Source of the DNA: Lachnospiraceae bacterium P6B14
GTDB lineage: Bacteria > Bacillota > Clostridia > Lachnospirales > Lachnospiraceae
Direction: 5' to 3'
Length of the DNA stretch: 64,000 nucleotides
Assembly (NCBI GenBank): GCA_000687695.1
Contig: JHWZ01000010.1
Location: forward strand, 29,575-93,574
Below, piece by piece: positions 43,617-53,335 of this stretch (its first letter is position 1; each line of letters opens with the position of its first letter). Made by a program: the position numbers and the translations under genes. The notes under the pieces are model-generated. The model had not been told where the DNA came from. It ran no database searches and saw only the letters and a program-made list of their open reading frames with translations.

Positions 43617-46295
43617 TTACTCCTTATCCATGAACAAAAGACCAAACGTTCCCGGACCACTGTTTACAGCGATCGCGGGTGATGCCTTTTGAAAGATTAT
43701 CCGATCGAACTTAACACGCTTCTCTATCCTGTCTCTGATCCATTCCTGTTCCTTTGTGGTTAACCCAACGAAGGTCACAAACAGGATCCTCTTATCTGCT
43801 TTATGCTTTATCTCTCTGAGACAGGTACGGATATACTTTTTCCAAACACTCTCACGCGAACCGATATAGAAACGGCCAAGACCCATCTTTCCTCTCTTCA
43901 TGACGATCTCCGGATGGATCATGAAAGCCTTGGCAAGTCCCGAAACCCTCTTCGGAATCTGGCCGGCTCTCGCCAGATAATCCATATCATCAACGATAAA
44001 GCTTGAGTGAATACGAGTTCTGACAACGGCCATAGCCTTGATGATCTCTTCCACGCTGCATCCGGCATTGGCCATACGGTTTGCCTCTATGGCGAGTAAC
44101 CCCTGACCACTGGACAGATGTCTGGAATCCACCACATTCACATTCTCAAAGGAACGGGCTGCCTCTCTCGCCGCAATACATCCACTGTGAGCCACTCGGC
44201 TCGATATGGAAATATGCACGATGTTGTTTGCCTGAGTCAGCATATCCGCAAAGAAATTCTCATGAGTCTCCACATCCGGAGCTGCCGTCACTGCCTTTGC
44301 ATTCGGATCCTGCATGTATGCGATCAGTCCTCTGGCCTCTATCTCTTCACCATCATCAAACTTACCTTCATCCGTTATTACCTGATGAGGAAGAATACCG
44401 ATATTCAAATCCCTTGCCTCATCCGCAGGAAGATCCGCCACACTCTCTGTCGTGATCATGACCGGAACCTTTTTCTTTCGCATGTGCATCCAGGCCACGC
44501 TTTCCTCTGCGATCTCGCCCTGGTTTTCATCGACGATCACAAGCTCTCTCGGAAGCTGGCGATACAGCTCTTTCTCCAGCTGATCACCACTCACAGGCTT
44601 GAGCAGGTATCCGTCAAAGCCCTCCTTCTCATAGAGAGCGCGCATCTCACTTCCGGCGTTCGCGGTCAAAGCGACAACCTTTGACTCCTTACAGAGTCCG
44701 CCCATCTGCACACGTAACTCGTGCAGACACTCTATACCGTCCATCTCCGGCATCAAATGATCCATAAAGATTACCGGATACTCCGTCTGGATCATTTTTT
44801 CGAGAGCCTCACGACCACTTCTCGCGGTATCTATCTGAACCTTTGTTTCACGCAGCAGCTTTTCAACCACCATAAGGTTTGATACGTTATCATCGACAAC
44901 AAGTATGTGCGCCTCCGGCGCAGTGAAGCTCGCATGGTATGCCTGACGGTTCAGAACATCTCCATGTGACTGCGGCTTGTACTCACCGAGCGCGGTCTCA
45001 TCGATGATCAGCTGCGGTATCTCGATAATAAAGGTTGTTCCCTTGGTATAAACGCTGTTTACCGTGATGCGTCCGCCCATCTGATCGACGAGCTGTTTCA
45101 CGATCGCAAGTCCCAGACCGGTTCCCTCGATATGACGATTCTTCTCCTCGTCCACACGCTTGAACGCAGTGAACAGATACGGCATACTTTCCTGCTTGAT
45201 ACCGATTCCCGTGTCCGCGATGGAGTATACGACATTCGCCACACCACCGGGGCGTTTCTCACACTGGATCGACAGAGATACCGTACCTTCCCTGGTATAC
45301 TTTATAGAGTTGTTCAGCACGTTGATAAGGATCTGCTTGATCCTCACCTCGTCTCCCTTTAGCTCGCCCGGCAGATCCGGTGCCACGTCAACCTTCAGCT
45401 CGAGGCCTTTATCCTTGGCACGTTTCCAGAGCATGTTTACGATCTCGGAGAGCATATCTCCCGTATGGTATGCGACAGGCGTCAGATCCATACGACCTGA
45501 TTCTATCTTTGACATATCGAGGATATCGTTTACCAGCGACAGAAGCATACGTCCCGCCGACTGGATATTTGCCGCATCCTCGGCAACTTCCTTCGACACA
45601 TCCTCACGAAGGATCATTTCATTCAGACCGATGATCGTGTTAATAGGCGTGCGGATCTCATGACTCATGCTCGAGAAGAAATGGCTCTGCGCACGATTCA
45701 TCTCATTGATCTCTTCAGCCTGCTTCTCTGCACGATTTCTCTCAAATATGAATATCTTCATCAAAAATGCCATGGTCAGCCAAAGCATGACACCCACGCC
45801 GATAAGTGAAGCAATGGAGTCGAGATATGCGATCCCAACCGTGTGAGTAGTCAAAAGCTTCGGATGGTAATACGCTATGGTATAGCATGCTATCGCCATA
45901 GCCGCAACAAATCCGACAAATACAAATCTGAGCTTCCCCTTGACATTTACACTTACAAACAAAAATGAATAGGCGAACCATATCGGGGTGCAGCCATATA
46001 CGCCTCCACCGGTGAAGAACTCTATCGGCAGCACGAAAAATACCACGCCAACGCTTAGGATTATCCCCCCCAGCTCAACCTTTTTAAACCTTAAGCACAA
46101 TCCTATGGTGAGCCAGAGTATCACTATCGTAACTCCCAGAGCAGCCAGCTTATAAATGCTCTCTCCGATGCATATATCCCAGATGAATATCAGGCTCAGC
46201 ACGATAGTCGCGAGCAATGACGTCACTACAAAGCAGCGCTCATATAAGGGGGTCACCTGGCTGATCAAAAACTGTCTCGTTTTCTTCATCATCAC
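43617..46295 (-). CDS. Hybrid histidine kinase fused to a C-terminal DegV (fatty-acid-binding) domain
   Basis: 892 residues. About six membrane helices (18-185) without a large external loop. HisKA at about 205-270 with SHEIRTPINTIIGLNEM. HATPase (~315-430) with N box LNNSIKYTREG, DTGIGIK and GTGLGLAI. Receiver (~460-580) with VVDDN and phosphoacceptor Asp near 510 (VIFMDHLMPEMDG). Then a complete DegV domain (~607-890): ITTESVADLP, TAAPDVETHENFF, ISISSRVAHSG, VVDSRHLSSGQGLL and the hallmark VDDMDYLARAGQIPK. DegV/FakB proteins bind a fatty acid for phosphorylation by FakA. Start is GTG, ATG or ATG in a row after AAGGGGG, and overlaps the upstream kinase gene by 4 bases. No FakA gene is in the window. 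A lipid-sensing output or lipid-binding role is inference. Confidence 0.92.
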   Translation of the reverse strand: MMMKKTRQFLISQVTPLYERCFVVTSLLATIVLSLIFIWDICIGESIYKLAALGVTIVILWLTIGLCLRFKKVELGGIILSVGVVFFVLPIEFFTGGGVYGCTPIWFAYSFLFVSVNVKGKLRFVFVGFVAAMAIACYTIAYYHPKLLTTHTVGIAYLDSIASLIGVGVMLWLTMAFLMKIFIFERNRAEKQAEEINEMNRAQSHFFSSMSHEIRTPINTIIGLNEMILREDVSKEVAEDAANIQSAGRMLLSLVNDILDMSKIESGRMDLTPVAYHTGDMLSEIVNMLWKRAKDKGLELKVDVAPDLPGELKGDEVRIKQILINVLNNSIKYTREGTVSLSIQCEKRPGGVANVVYSIADTGIGIKQESMPYLFTAFKRVDEEKNRHIEGTGLGLAIVKQLVDQMGGRITVNSVYTKGTTFIIEIPQLIIDETALGEYKPQSHGDVLNRQAYHASFTAPEAHILVVDDNVSNLMVVEKLLRETKVQIDTARSGREALEKMIQTEYPVIFMDHLMPEMDGIECLHELRVQMGGLCKESKVVALTANAGSEMRALYEKEGFDGYLLKPVSGDQLEKELYRQLPRELVIVDENQGEIAEESVAWMHMRKKKVPVMITTESVADLPADEARDLNIGILPHQVITDEGKFDDGEEIEARGLIAYMQDPNAKAVTAAPDVETHENFFADMLTQANNIVHISISSRVAHSGCIAAREAARSFENVNVVDSRHLSSGQGLLAIEANRMANAGCSVEEIIKAMAVVRTRIHSSFIVDDMDYLARAGQIPKRVSGLAKAFMIHPEIVMKRGKMGLGRFYIGSRESVWKKYIRTCLREIKHKADKRILFVTFVGLTTKEQEWIRDRIEKRVKFDRIIFQKASPAIAVNSGPGTFGLLFMDKE

Positions 46296-48961
46296 TCGTC
46301 ACCCCCTTCCGGTACGAACTCCAGGATCTCATCTGCTCCTGACGAACCCGTTTCTCCATCTGAAGGTGAAAACTCGAGAACATCTCCGTCCGCTTCCTGA
46401 TCCGATGACTGCTTAGCCTCCGCTTCGTCCGTATCACCGCAGACGGACTTTATTCCTTCGATCGTCTTTTCATACAGCTCCATCAGGGTTTCTTTGGTCT
46501 CATCGATAGCATCCCTGTTCCCTGCTTTTGCATCAGCCTCCTGTCTCTCAGCACGAAGTGAAAGCTCCATCGAGCCGATCATCTTTGCCGTACTCTTTAT
46601 GGCATGGACATAAATAGCGTAAGCCTTGAGATCGTTCTTTTCCAAGCTTTCTTTCATCCCGACTTTCTTGATCACCGATTCTCCGATAAACTGTTTCATC
46701 AACTGTTTGTAAAAATCGACATCCTGCTGACAGTATTTGAGACCTATGGCCGGGTCTATTCCGTATTCCTTCAGAACATCAAGATCCGCCGGATCTGATC
46801 CGGACGACTTATTCTCTCCGCTTTGTTGATCTTTTGTCTGAGGTGCAAACTCCGTCACCTCTCCGCTATATGAGGAAGGCTTTTTGTTCTCCTCGTTAGG
46901 TTCATTTTTCTCGAAACGGATAGCCGACTTAGGAAGTACCTTTTTGAGCACACGCTCTAATTCTATGATCTCGATCGGCTTGCTGACAAAACCGTCGAAT
47001 CCCTCGCGCATGAACATCTCCTTGGCAGAGCTTACCGCATTCGCCGTGAGCGCTACGATCGGGAGCTCGAGCTTCCTGCGATCCACCTCTGCTCGGATCC
47101 GCTTCATCGCCTCCACACCGTCCATACCGGGCATCATGTGATCCATAAATACGATATCGTAGTCTTTCTTTGATACCATCTCGATGGACTCAGCTCCACC
47201 CTCTGCAGTCTCCACGATCATTCCGTAGCCCCTGAATACTCCCATGGCTACGGTCAGATTCATAGGCTCATCGTCAACCACCAGGGCGCGAACGCCCGGA
47301 CAGAACAGTCTTCCTTCATCGTCATCCGCTACGTGCCAGTACATATTAAGGGCACTGGCTACCGGAAAGCAATAAAACGGCTTTCTCATCACATTTATTC
47401 TGGAATTATACGGCTGACGGAATCTGTCCGAAGCCACAACCTCTACGATCATTTTTTCGGCCAGCTGATCTATGTATTCTTTTTCTGAAAGATACTCAGT
47501 ATCGGCAACGAACAAATGGGTGAGCTCAACCTCATCGACAAGCTTTCTTAAGTCATCGCCGTTGTCCACACGATGCATGGTCACACCCAGACCCTGTACT
47601 ATACTCCTTACGGTCATGTTATAGTACTCACGGACCACAGGGTGCGGGAACTTATCAAAGTGCAAAAATCCCGCGATATGAAGCTCCTTCGGATTTATGA
47701 CCGACATGCACAGAGAGTTATCCACAACCACCTGCGGGATACTTACTCTCACCGTGGTACCGCGCTTCGGCTTGCTCTCCACAGTGATGAAGCCACCCAG
47801 AGACTGTACAAATCCCGACACGATCGACATACCGAGTCCCAATCCGCTTGTCGATCTGGTCCTGCCTGAGTCTGACTGATAAAACCTGTCGAACACTTTT
47901 TCCAGCTCATCGCTGTCCATCCCGACTCCGGTATCGGAAACCTCGATAAAAAGGTTCACACCGTAGTCCTGTTTTTTGGTAGTGATATGTACATATACAC
48001 CACCCTGTTTTGTATACTTTAGACCATTCATCACCAGATGCCAGAGTATCTTTTTCAGTTTCTGTACATCCGTGCGCATCATCATCGGCAACTCCGGATC
48101 AACGTCAATCACAAGCTCCAGCTCCGGACGAAGATACGGTCTGAGCTCCAGGACGAGATCATTGAGTACCGAACTCATCATATAATCTTCTTTATTTATG
48201 GCAAGTCTTTTTCTGTCAATCTCTGAGAAATCCAGGATATCACTGACCTGCTCGGCAACTCGCCTTCCGGCATCCCTTATCGAGTTCAGATCCATGCGTA
48301 TATCCGCATCATCCTCCCTGTCGATACATACTCCCGACAGACCTATGACCGCATTTATCGGAGTACGGATCTCATGTGAAACATTCGCAAGGAAATCTCC
48401 GGCGCTCCTGTTGGCATCCTCCGTCTCCTGCACCTGGTCCTCGTATTTTTTCTCAAGCTGTCTGCGCATCACGACGATACGATCCGTCACGATAGCCGCG
48501 ATAAGCGGGATGGCAAACGCCCACAAAGAACGGACGATCGGCACATATGTCAGATTCAGGCCGACTTCCTCCCCATATTGGAAGATATGGAAAAACATCG
48601 CGAACGTCTCTATCAGATACGCCACCCATATCAGCCATCTGTAATTCGTCGTCGTAAAAATAACGAGCATGACAACAAACATTCCAACTACATCATATAT
48701 CTTCTCCAGATGGACCGTGTAGTAAAACATCTGGCCCAAAAGGATGATGATATATATATTTGTTCGCAGGTTTTCTGCGGGCCTGCGTATGGTATGCATA
48801 ATAAGCGATGCCGGGATTATACAGATAATAATGGGCAGCATCCATTTTTCCCAGCCCAATAGAAAATTCATCGCCAAAAGCAACACCGAAAAAACAGTGA
48901 TCATGCTTACCATCAGAAGGTGGGAATTTTTTTGTACCTCGTACTCGTCATTTTCGTACAT
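46292..48961 (-). CDS. Hybrid histidine kinase with receiver and Hpt domains
   Basis: 889 residues. Six membrane helices (~15-175) and a short coiled coil, HisKA with His near 192 (NVSHEIRTPINAVIGLSG), HATPase (~300-415; DTGVGMDSD, GLGLGMSI), a degenerate receiver-like stretch (~420-545), a receiver (~555-675; VVDDEPMNL, Asp near 606 in VFMDHMMPGMDG) and an Hpt domain (~740-840) with the phospho-His in VHAIKSTAKMIG. This is a complete internal phosphorelay. Its ATG is 6 bases after the cyclic-di-GMP gene stop and it is coupled to the DegV-fusion kinase. An output regulator is not adjacent, so the Hpt may feed a receiver elsewhere, such as those in the neighbouring genes. Confidence 0.93.
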   Translation of the reverse strand: MYENDEYEVQKNSHLLMVSMITVFSVLLLAMNFLLGWEKWMLPIIICIIPASLIMHTIRRPAENLRTNIYIIILLGQMFYYTVHLEKIYDVVGMFVVMLVIFTTTNYRWLIWVAYLIETFAMFFHIFQYGEEVGLNLTYVPIVRSLWAFAIPLIAAIVTDRIVVMRRQLEKKYEDQVQETEDANRSAGDFLANVSHEIRTPINAVIGLSGVCIDREDDADIRMDLNSIRDAGRRVAEQVSDILDFSEIDRKRLAINKEDYMMSSVLNDLVLELRPYLRPELELVIDVDPELPMMMRTDVQKLKKILWHLVMNGLKYTKQGGVYVHITTKKQDYGVNLFIEVSDTGVGMDSDELEKVFDRFYQSDSGRTRSTSGLGLGMSIVSGFVQSLGGFITVESKPKRGTTVRVSIPQVVVDNSLCMSVINPKELHIAGFLHFDKFPHPVVREYYNMTVRSIVQGLGVTMHRVDNGDDLRKLVDEVELTHLFVADTEYLSEKEYIDQLAEKMIVEVVASDRFRQPYNSRINVMRKPFYCFPVASALNMYWHVADDDEGRLFCPGVRALVVDDEPMNLTVAMGVFRGYGMIVETAEGGAESIEMVSKKDYDIVFMDHMMPGMDGVEAMKRIRAEVDRRKLELPIVALTANAVSSAKEMFMREGFDGFVSKPIEIIELERVLKKVLPKSAIRFEKNEPNEENKKPSSYSGEVTEFAPQTKDQQSGENKSSGSDPADLDVLKEYGIDPAIGLKYCQQDVDFYKQLMKQFIGESVIKKVGMKESLEKNDLKAYAIYVHAIKSTAKMIGSMELSLRAERQEADAKAGNRDAIDETKETLMELYEKTIEGIKSVCGDTDEAEAKQSSDQEADGDVLEFSPSDGETGSSGADEILEFVPEGGDE

Positions 48962-48967
48962 ACAGGC

Positions 48968-51337
48968 TTATACCTCCCTCATCTTATACTCAGTATCCTC
49001 ATCGATCATATTAAGCATAATCCTTGCAAATGTCGGATCGAACTGAGTCCCTATTCCGCTCTCGATCTGCTCACGTACCTTTTCTTGCGGAAGCACATCC
49101 CTGTAGCTTCGTCTCGAGCTCATCGCGTCGTATGCATCCGCAACCGCGATGATCCTCGCTTGCTCCGGGATCGCCTCGCCGGCCAGTCCGTCCGGATAAC
49201 CTCCGCCTCCATATCTTTCGTGGTGCCATTTGGCTCCCGTAGCCAACTCCGGCATCTCCTGAATGTTAGAAAGTATCTTTGCACCCATAACAGGGTGTGT
49301 CTTTATCATATCGAACTCTTCATTAGTAAGCTTTCCGGGTTTGTTGATAACGGCATCCGGTATACCGATCTTTCCTACATCATGAAGAAGTCCCATCATG
49401 TATATATCACTCTGTGCCTTTGACGAATACCCGTGACGACTTGCGATCTCTCTGGCATAAGTCGCAACTCGTGACGAGTGGCCGTTCGTATAGGTATCCT
49501 TCGCGTCGATCGCCGTTGCGAGCGATGCCACGACATGGATGAACAGCTTTTCATTCTCCTCGGTCTTTTTCTCAACCTCTGCCGAAAGATTTGACTGCAG
49601 GCGTATCAGCTCTATGCTGTGACGAACTCTGAGAAGGAGTACTTCCGGCGTGAAGGGCTTTTTGATAAAGTCCATCGCTCCCAGCTTGAGTCCCTCAACC
49701 TCAGTGTCCTCATCGTCATCGCCCGTGAGGAAGATAACGGGAACCTCTGCTTCCTCGGCCTCCATCGTGCGAAGCTTCCTAAGTGTCTCGAATCCGTCCA
49801 TATCAGGCATTCTGTAATCAAGTAGGATCAGGCTCGGTCGATTTTCCTTCATGAAATCAAGCAGGGCCTGACCTGAAGTAAGCGCAGTCGCGCGTATTCC
49901 GTTCTGACTCAATATATGGCCGGCGCGCTGCAGATTCACCTTGTCGTCATCAACCACAACAACCCAATCCGGCTCATCAGCATCCTGCTTTGGTTTGTTG
50001 CTTTCGAAGACCATATCGACTTCATAGTTCAGCTTTGCCTTGTCGCCGTCCTCATGCTCGGACCAGCCTTTCAGCATACGGTCTATGACAACATCAATAT
50101 GATCAGCATCGAGCTCCGGAAGCAGGATAAAGAACTGATCCTTTCCGGTCTGCATCATGACATCGGAGTTTCTGAGTGACCCCTGCAACAGGATCTTTAC
50201 CTCCTCGATGATACGGAGTACGTCCTCCGATGGAACCGTATCCGCTACCTCGACATTTATAAGTACCTTGAATCCGCTGACATTGTAACGCCCCATGTAG
50301 CGCATCATGTAGCGATAGATGATCCCGAATGCCTCCTGGCCCATCCACATAACGCTGTTCGGGATGCTCCTCTCCTCAAGAAGTGAGGACAGAGTCTTTA
50401 GGTTCATCTCCATATCCTTCGCGTCTGTTACATTGCTGACGCCTTTTCTGTAAAGAGAGTAGTTGTGCTTTCCTTCTCCCTTGACATCATACAGAGCGGT
50501 GTCTGCCATATGGAACAAATCCGAAAATGATGTACCCTGCTCAGGCACGAGTACTGCACCGACACTCGCTCCGAGCGGAACCAAAAATCCCTCGCCGAAA
50601 AGCTTTTTAGCTTCTGCCATGATACTCTCATTGAGCTTCACTGTGAAAGCCTTGATCTCCGTCTCATTTATCAGACCTTTGGCAAACACCAAAAACTCGT
50701 CTCCACCAATCCTTCCGCAGAGACTTCCATTCGGTACATTATTCTTTATGATTTCAGAAAAAGAGATAAGAATACGGTCACCCATATCATGACCGTAGAT
50801 ATCATTTATAGACTTGAAAGAATCAAGATCTATCATAAGCAGACAGCCGATTTCCTTTTGGCATATCTGCTCCAGTCTTTCGCGTGTTGCGGCCTTATTA
50901 TAAAATCCGGTCATCGCATCGGTCTGAGCATCCTCTTCTATTCGCTCGATCTTTTCCTTGGTACCGATGACCTTCTCAAGACGCTTCATCAAAACCTCGG
51001 GATCAAAAGGCTTGCGGATAAAATCAGACACACCCATTTCGAAGCCTCTGGTCTCGATATCGCTGTCCTCTTCACTCGTCAGGAAAATGACGGGTGTCTC
51101 GGATCTGTTTCCCTCTGCCTCCCAGGCACGCAAAGCCTCGAGAGTATCGAACCCATCCATATCCGGCATCATGATATCGAGCAGGATAAGCTCGGGTGTT
51201 CCGTTCTCAGCCAAATAATCCAGCATGGCACGGCCTGATTTCAGAGCGGTCACACGGAATCCGCGCTGACTTAAAATCTTTCCCGCAGCCTTCAGATTTG
51301 TAGTATCGTCATCAACAACGATGATCCAGTTTGCCAT
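48968..51337 (-). CDS. REC-GGDEF-REC-HD-GYP protein (cyclic-di-GMP synthesis and breakdown)
   Basis: 789 residues. Receiver 1 (~1-120; VVDDDTTNLK, LILLDIMMPDMDG), GGDEF domain (~135-295; intact RIGGDEFLVF with LLMIDLDSFKSIND), a linker of about 150 residues, receiver 2 (~452-570; LILLDYRMPDMDGFETL), and an HD-GYP domain (~590-780) with HDVGKIG, HPVMGAKIL, HHERYGGGGYPDG and DAYDAM. All catalytic motifs look intact, so one chain may both make and degrade c-di-GMP under control of two phosphorylation sites. Start has GGAGGA with 6-base gap. It is first gene of the long leftward run. Confidence 0.95.
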   Translation of the reverse strand: MANWIIVVDDDTTNLKAAGKILSQRGFRVTALKSGRAMLDYLAENGTPELILLDIMMPDMDGFDTLEALRAWEAEGNRSETPVIFLTSEEDSDIETRGFEMGVSDFIRKPFDPEVLMKRLEKVIGTKEKIERIEEDAQTDAMTGFYNKAATRERLEQICQKEIGCLLMIDLDSFKSINDIYGHDMGDRILISFSEIIKNNVPNGSLCGRIGGDEFLVFAKGLINETEIKAFTVKLNESIMAEAKKLFGEGFLVPLGASVGAVLVPEQGTSFSDLFHMADTALYDVKGEGKHNYSLYRKGVSNVTDAKDMEMNLKTLSSLLEERSIPNSVMWMGQEAFGIIYRYMMRYMGRYNVSGFKVLINVEVADTVPSEDVLRIIEEVKILLQGSLRNSDVMMQTGKDQFFILLPELDADHIDVVIDRMLKGWSEHEDGDKAKLNYEVDMVFESNKPKQDADEPDWVVVVDDDKVNLQRAGHILSQNGIRATALTSGQALLDFMKENRPSLILLDYRMPDMDGFETLRKLRTMEAEEAEVPVIFLTGDDDEDTEVEGLKLGAMDFIKKPFTPEVLLLRVRHSIELIRLQSNLSAEVEKKTEENEKLFIHVVASLATAIDAKDTYTNGHSSRVATYAREIASRHGYSSKAQSDIYMMGLLHDVGKIGIPDAVINKPGKLTNEEFDMIKTHPVMGAKILSNIQEMPELATGAKWHHERYGGGGYPDGLAGEAIPEQARIIAVADAYDAMSSRRSYRDVLPQEKVREQIESGIGTQFDPTFARIMLNMIDEDTEYKMREV

Positions 51338-51402
51338 ATAATCTCCTCCATAACGATCATTTGATCGATTACCCCTTCAATATAGGAAACGATACAGAGA
51401 TT

Positions 51403-51431
51403 ATTATATCACAATTTCACACGTCTGTCAC
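51403..51431 (-). promoter_or_regulatory. Promoter of the c-di-GMP/kinase run
   Basis: Minus-strand GTGACA, 17-base spacer, perfect TATAAT, about 65 bases before the start codon. Between them lies the palindrome CGATCATTTGATCG (51354-51367), a possible binding site or leader hairpin. Confidence 0.7.
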
Positions 51432-51480
51432 GTGAATTTTCGTTGTTTTCGTATAATTTTCGTGGTATTTTGTAAGATTT

Positions 51481-52767
51481 TTACATGGATTTTACGAGTT
51501 CTGAAAATCGGTCCCCGCGCTCTTCAAAATTCCTGAAGTATCCGTAGGATGCTGCAGCCGGCGAAAGTACACAGGCTGAGCCGGATTTTGTCACCTGTTT
51601 TGCCTTGGTTACGGCTGCTGAAAGATCGGGTACATAGATCATGTTTTCTGTCGGTGTGAGAGCACTTGTCTCGTCATATACTCTTTTTCCGGAGGCATAC
51701 ATGCAGATAAATGTAACCTCGGGATGTTCCGGAATAAAGCGGATCAGCGGAGTATAGTCGATCTCACGATCCATACCTCCGACAAGTACGGTCGCGCATC
51801 CCGGCACGCTCTCTGCTGCCTGGATCGTCGCTTCGGGTATCGTGGAGATAGAGTCATCATAGAAGCGCACTCCGTCTACGGTTCCGATGTACTGGAGGCG
51901 GTGCGGAAGTCCCGGAAACTCCTCGATAGCTTTTTTTACCATGGCAGCATCAAGTCCGAAACGCTCCGTCGCCACGTGGTTTACGAAGGATGCGTTGTAG
52001 CGGTTGTGCTCTCCGAGAAGGTTCATGGCATCGTCCTCGTAACGGTCAGTCACGCGGATAATATGAGACTTCGGCATGGTTGTCGGCGCTTCGCCTGATA
52101 CCTTCTGTAACATTGGATCACACAGGTCGGGTACGTCCGTGCCGATGTAGAGGTAGTCTCCCTCCTCCTGAAACTCAGCGATATGACGTTTCGCCCTGTA
52201 GTATGTAGCGCGGTCACCGTAGAAATCCAGATGATCCTCATACAGGTTCAGAAAAATACTGATATGCGGAGACACCTTTGTATATGCGAGCTGATGGCAG
52301 GACAGCTCAAAAACAGCGATATCATCGCTCTCCATCATCTCGTCAAAACGGTCCAAACACGGAAGGCCGATGTTACCGACAAGGTAAGCGGTGCGGGACT
52401 GATCCTTTGCCTCCAGACAAGTCTTCAACACATGGTGAAGGAGCGAGGTCGTGGTAGACTTCCCCTTCGTTCCCGTGATACCGATCACGCGGTCGCGGAA
52501 CGCCTCTATAAAGAGCGCTGTCTGCGATGTGATCTTGTCAAGGTCACCCTCTGCAAACTGCTCGAGTACTGCATGCTGAAGTCGGATTCCCGGACTTTTG
52601 AACACGTAATCATAGCCGGACAGATCGATCTCCTCCGGCTTTGCTTCCGAGACCTCGACCGTCGCTGCCACGGGGTGTTTTTTGAAAAACTCCTCCGTAG
52701 ACTTCCCTTCACGACCGTAACCCCAGATCAGTATTTTTTTGTCTTTAAATCGATTCAGTATGTCCAT
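51481..52767 (-). CDS. murD: UDP-N-acetylmuramoyl-L-alanine--D-glutamate ligase
   Basis: 428 residues from the ATG with GAGGAG 5 bases upstream. Mur ligase landmarks are IGITGTKGKSTTTSLLHHVL (ATP site), GNIGLPCLD, ELSCHQL with DHLDFYG, HNRYNASF, DDSISTIPEATIQA and the C-terminal LSPAAASYGYFRNFEERGDRF. It adds D-Glu to UDP-MurNAc-Ala in wall synthesis. Not inside a dcw cluster; SPAAAS instead of the usual SPACAS is a mild deviation. An unlinked Mur ligase of other specificity is possible. Confidence 0.85.
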   Translation of the reverse strand: MDILNRFKDKKILIWGYGREGKSTEEFFKKHPVAATVEVSEAKPEEIDLSGYDYVFKSPGIRLQHAVLEQFAEGDLDKITSQTALFIEAFRDRVIGITGTKGKSTTTSLLHHVLKTCLEAKDQSRTAYLVGNIGLPCLDRFDEMMESDDIAVFELSCHQLAYTKVSPHISIFLNLYEDHLDFYGDRATYYRAKRHIAEFQEEGDYLYIGTDVPDLCDPMLQKVSGEAPTTMPKSHIIRVTDRYEDDAMNLLGEHNRYNASFVNHVATERFGLDAAMVKKAIEEFPGLPHRLQYIGTVDGVRFYDDSISTIPEATIQAAESVPGCATVLVGGMDREIDYTPLIRFIPEHPEVTFICMYASGKRVYDETSALTPTENMIYVPDLSAAVTKAKQVTKSGSACVLSPAAASYGYFRNFEERGDRFSELVKSM

Positions 52768-52825
52768 CATTACTCCTCGCCGGGTGTATATCATATTGCC
52801 ATGCATATGTTACAATACAGATTTA

Positions 52826-53287
52826 TCAGTACCTCGTGGCATCAAGTGCCTTATACTCCTCGAAAAGCTCCACGCACGCATCGCGGTCGACCTCCTCGAG
52901 ATAGTCAGAGAACGCCTCCCTGCCACCGAACTTGTTATCGAACTCCTCATCTCTAAAGCCGATAATCGCATTATCCGCGATCGTGCAACCATAGTAAACC
53001 TTGTCTATGTTCGCCCACAGGCACGCAGCCAGGCACATCGGGCAGGGCTCGCCGGTCGTATAGAGCTCGCAGCCTGACAGATCATGAGTCCCGAGTGCAG
53101 CCCCGGTGTTTCTGATTGCCGTGATCTCGCCGTGCGCCGTCGAATCGTGGTTAACTAGGACCATGTTGTGACCGCGTCCTATTATGCGGCCATCCTTTAC
53201 GATCACGGTTCCAAAGGGCCCTCCGTGTCCTTTATTGATACCATCCTTTGCTTCATCGATGGCTTCTGACATGTATTTGTTAATCAT
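52826..53287 (-). CDS. Nucleoside deaminase, guanine-deaminase-like
   Basis: 153 residues of the cytidine deaminase superfamily. Zinc site residues are in STAHGEITAIR (His and catalytic Glu) and EPCPMCLAACLWAN (two Cys). The sequence GGPFGTVIVKDGRIIGRGHN and the C-terminal region resemble GuaD of Firmicutes. It probably deaminates guanine or a related base; the exact substrate is not certain. Three ATGs stand in a row after GGAGG and the third has the best spacing. Confidence 0.88.
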   Translation of the reverse strand: MINKYMSEAIDEAKDGINKGHGGPFGTVIVKDGRIIGRGHNMVLVNHDSTAHGEITAIRNTGAALGTHDLSGCELYTTGEPCPMCLAACLWANIDKVYYGCTIADNAIIGFRDEEFDNKFGGREAFSDYLEEVDRDACVELFEEYKALDATRY

Positions 53288-53335
53288 CATCATTCCTCCG
53301 GCATGTGATATTTTTCTTTCATACGATCCTCGTAC

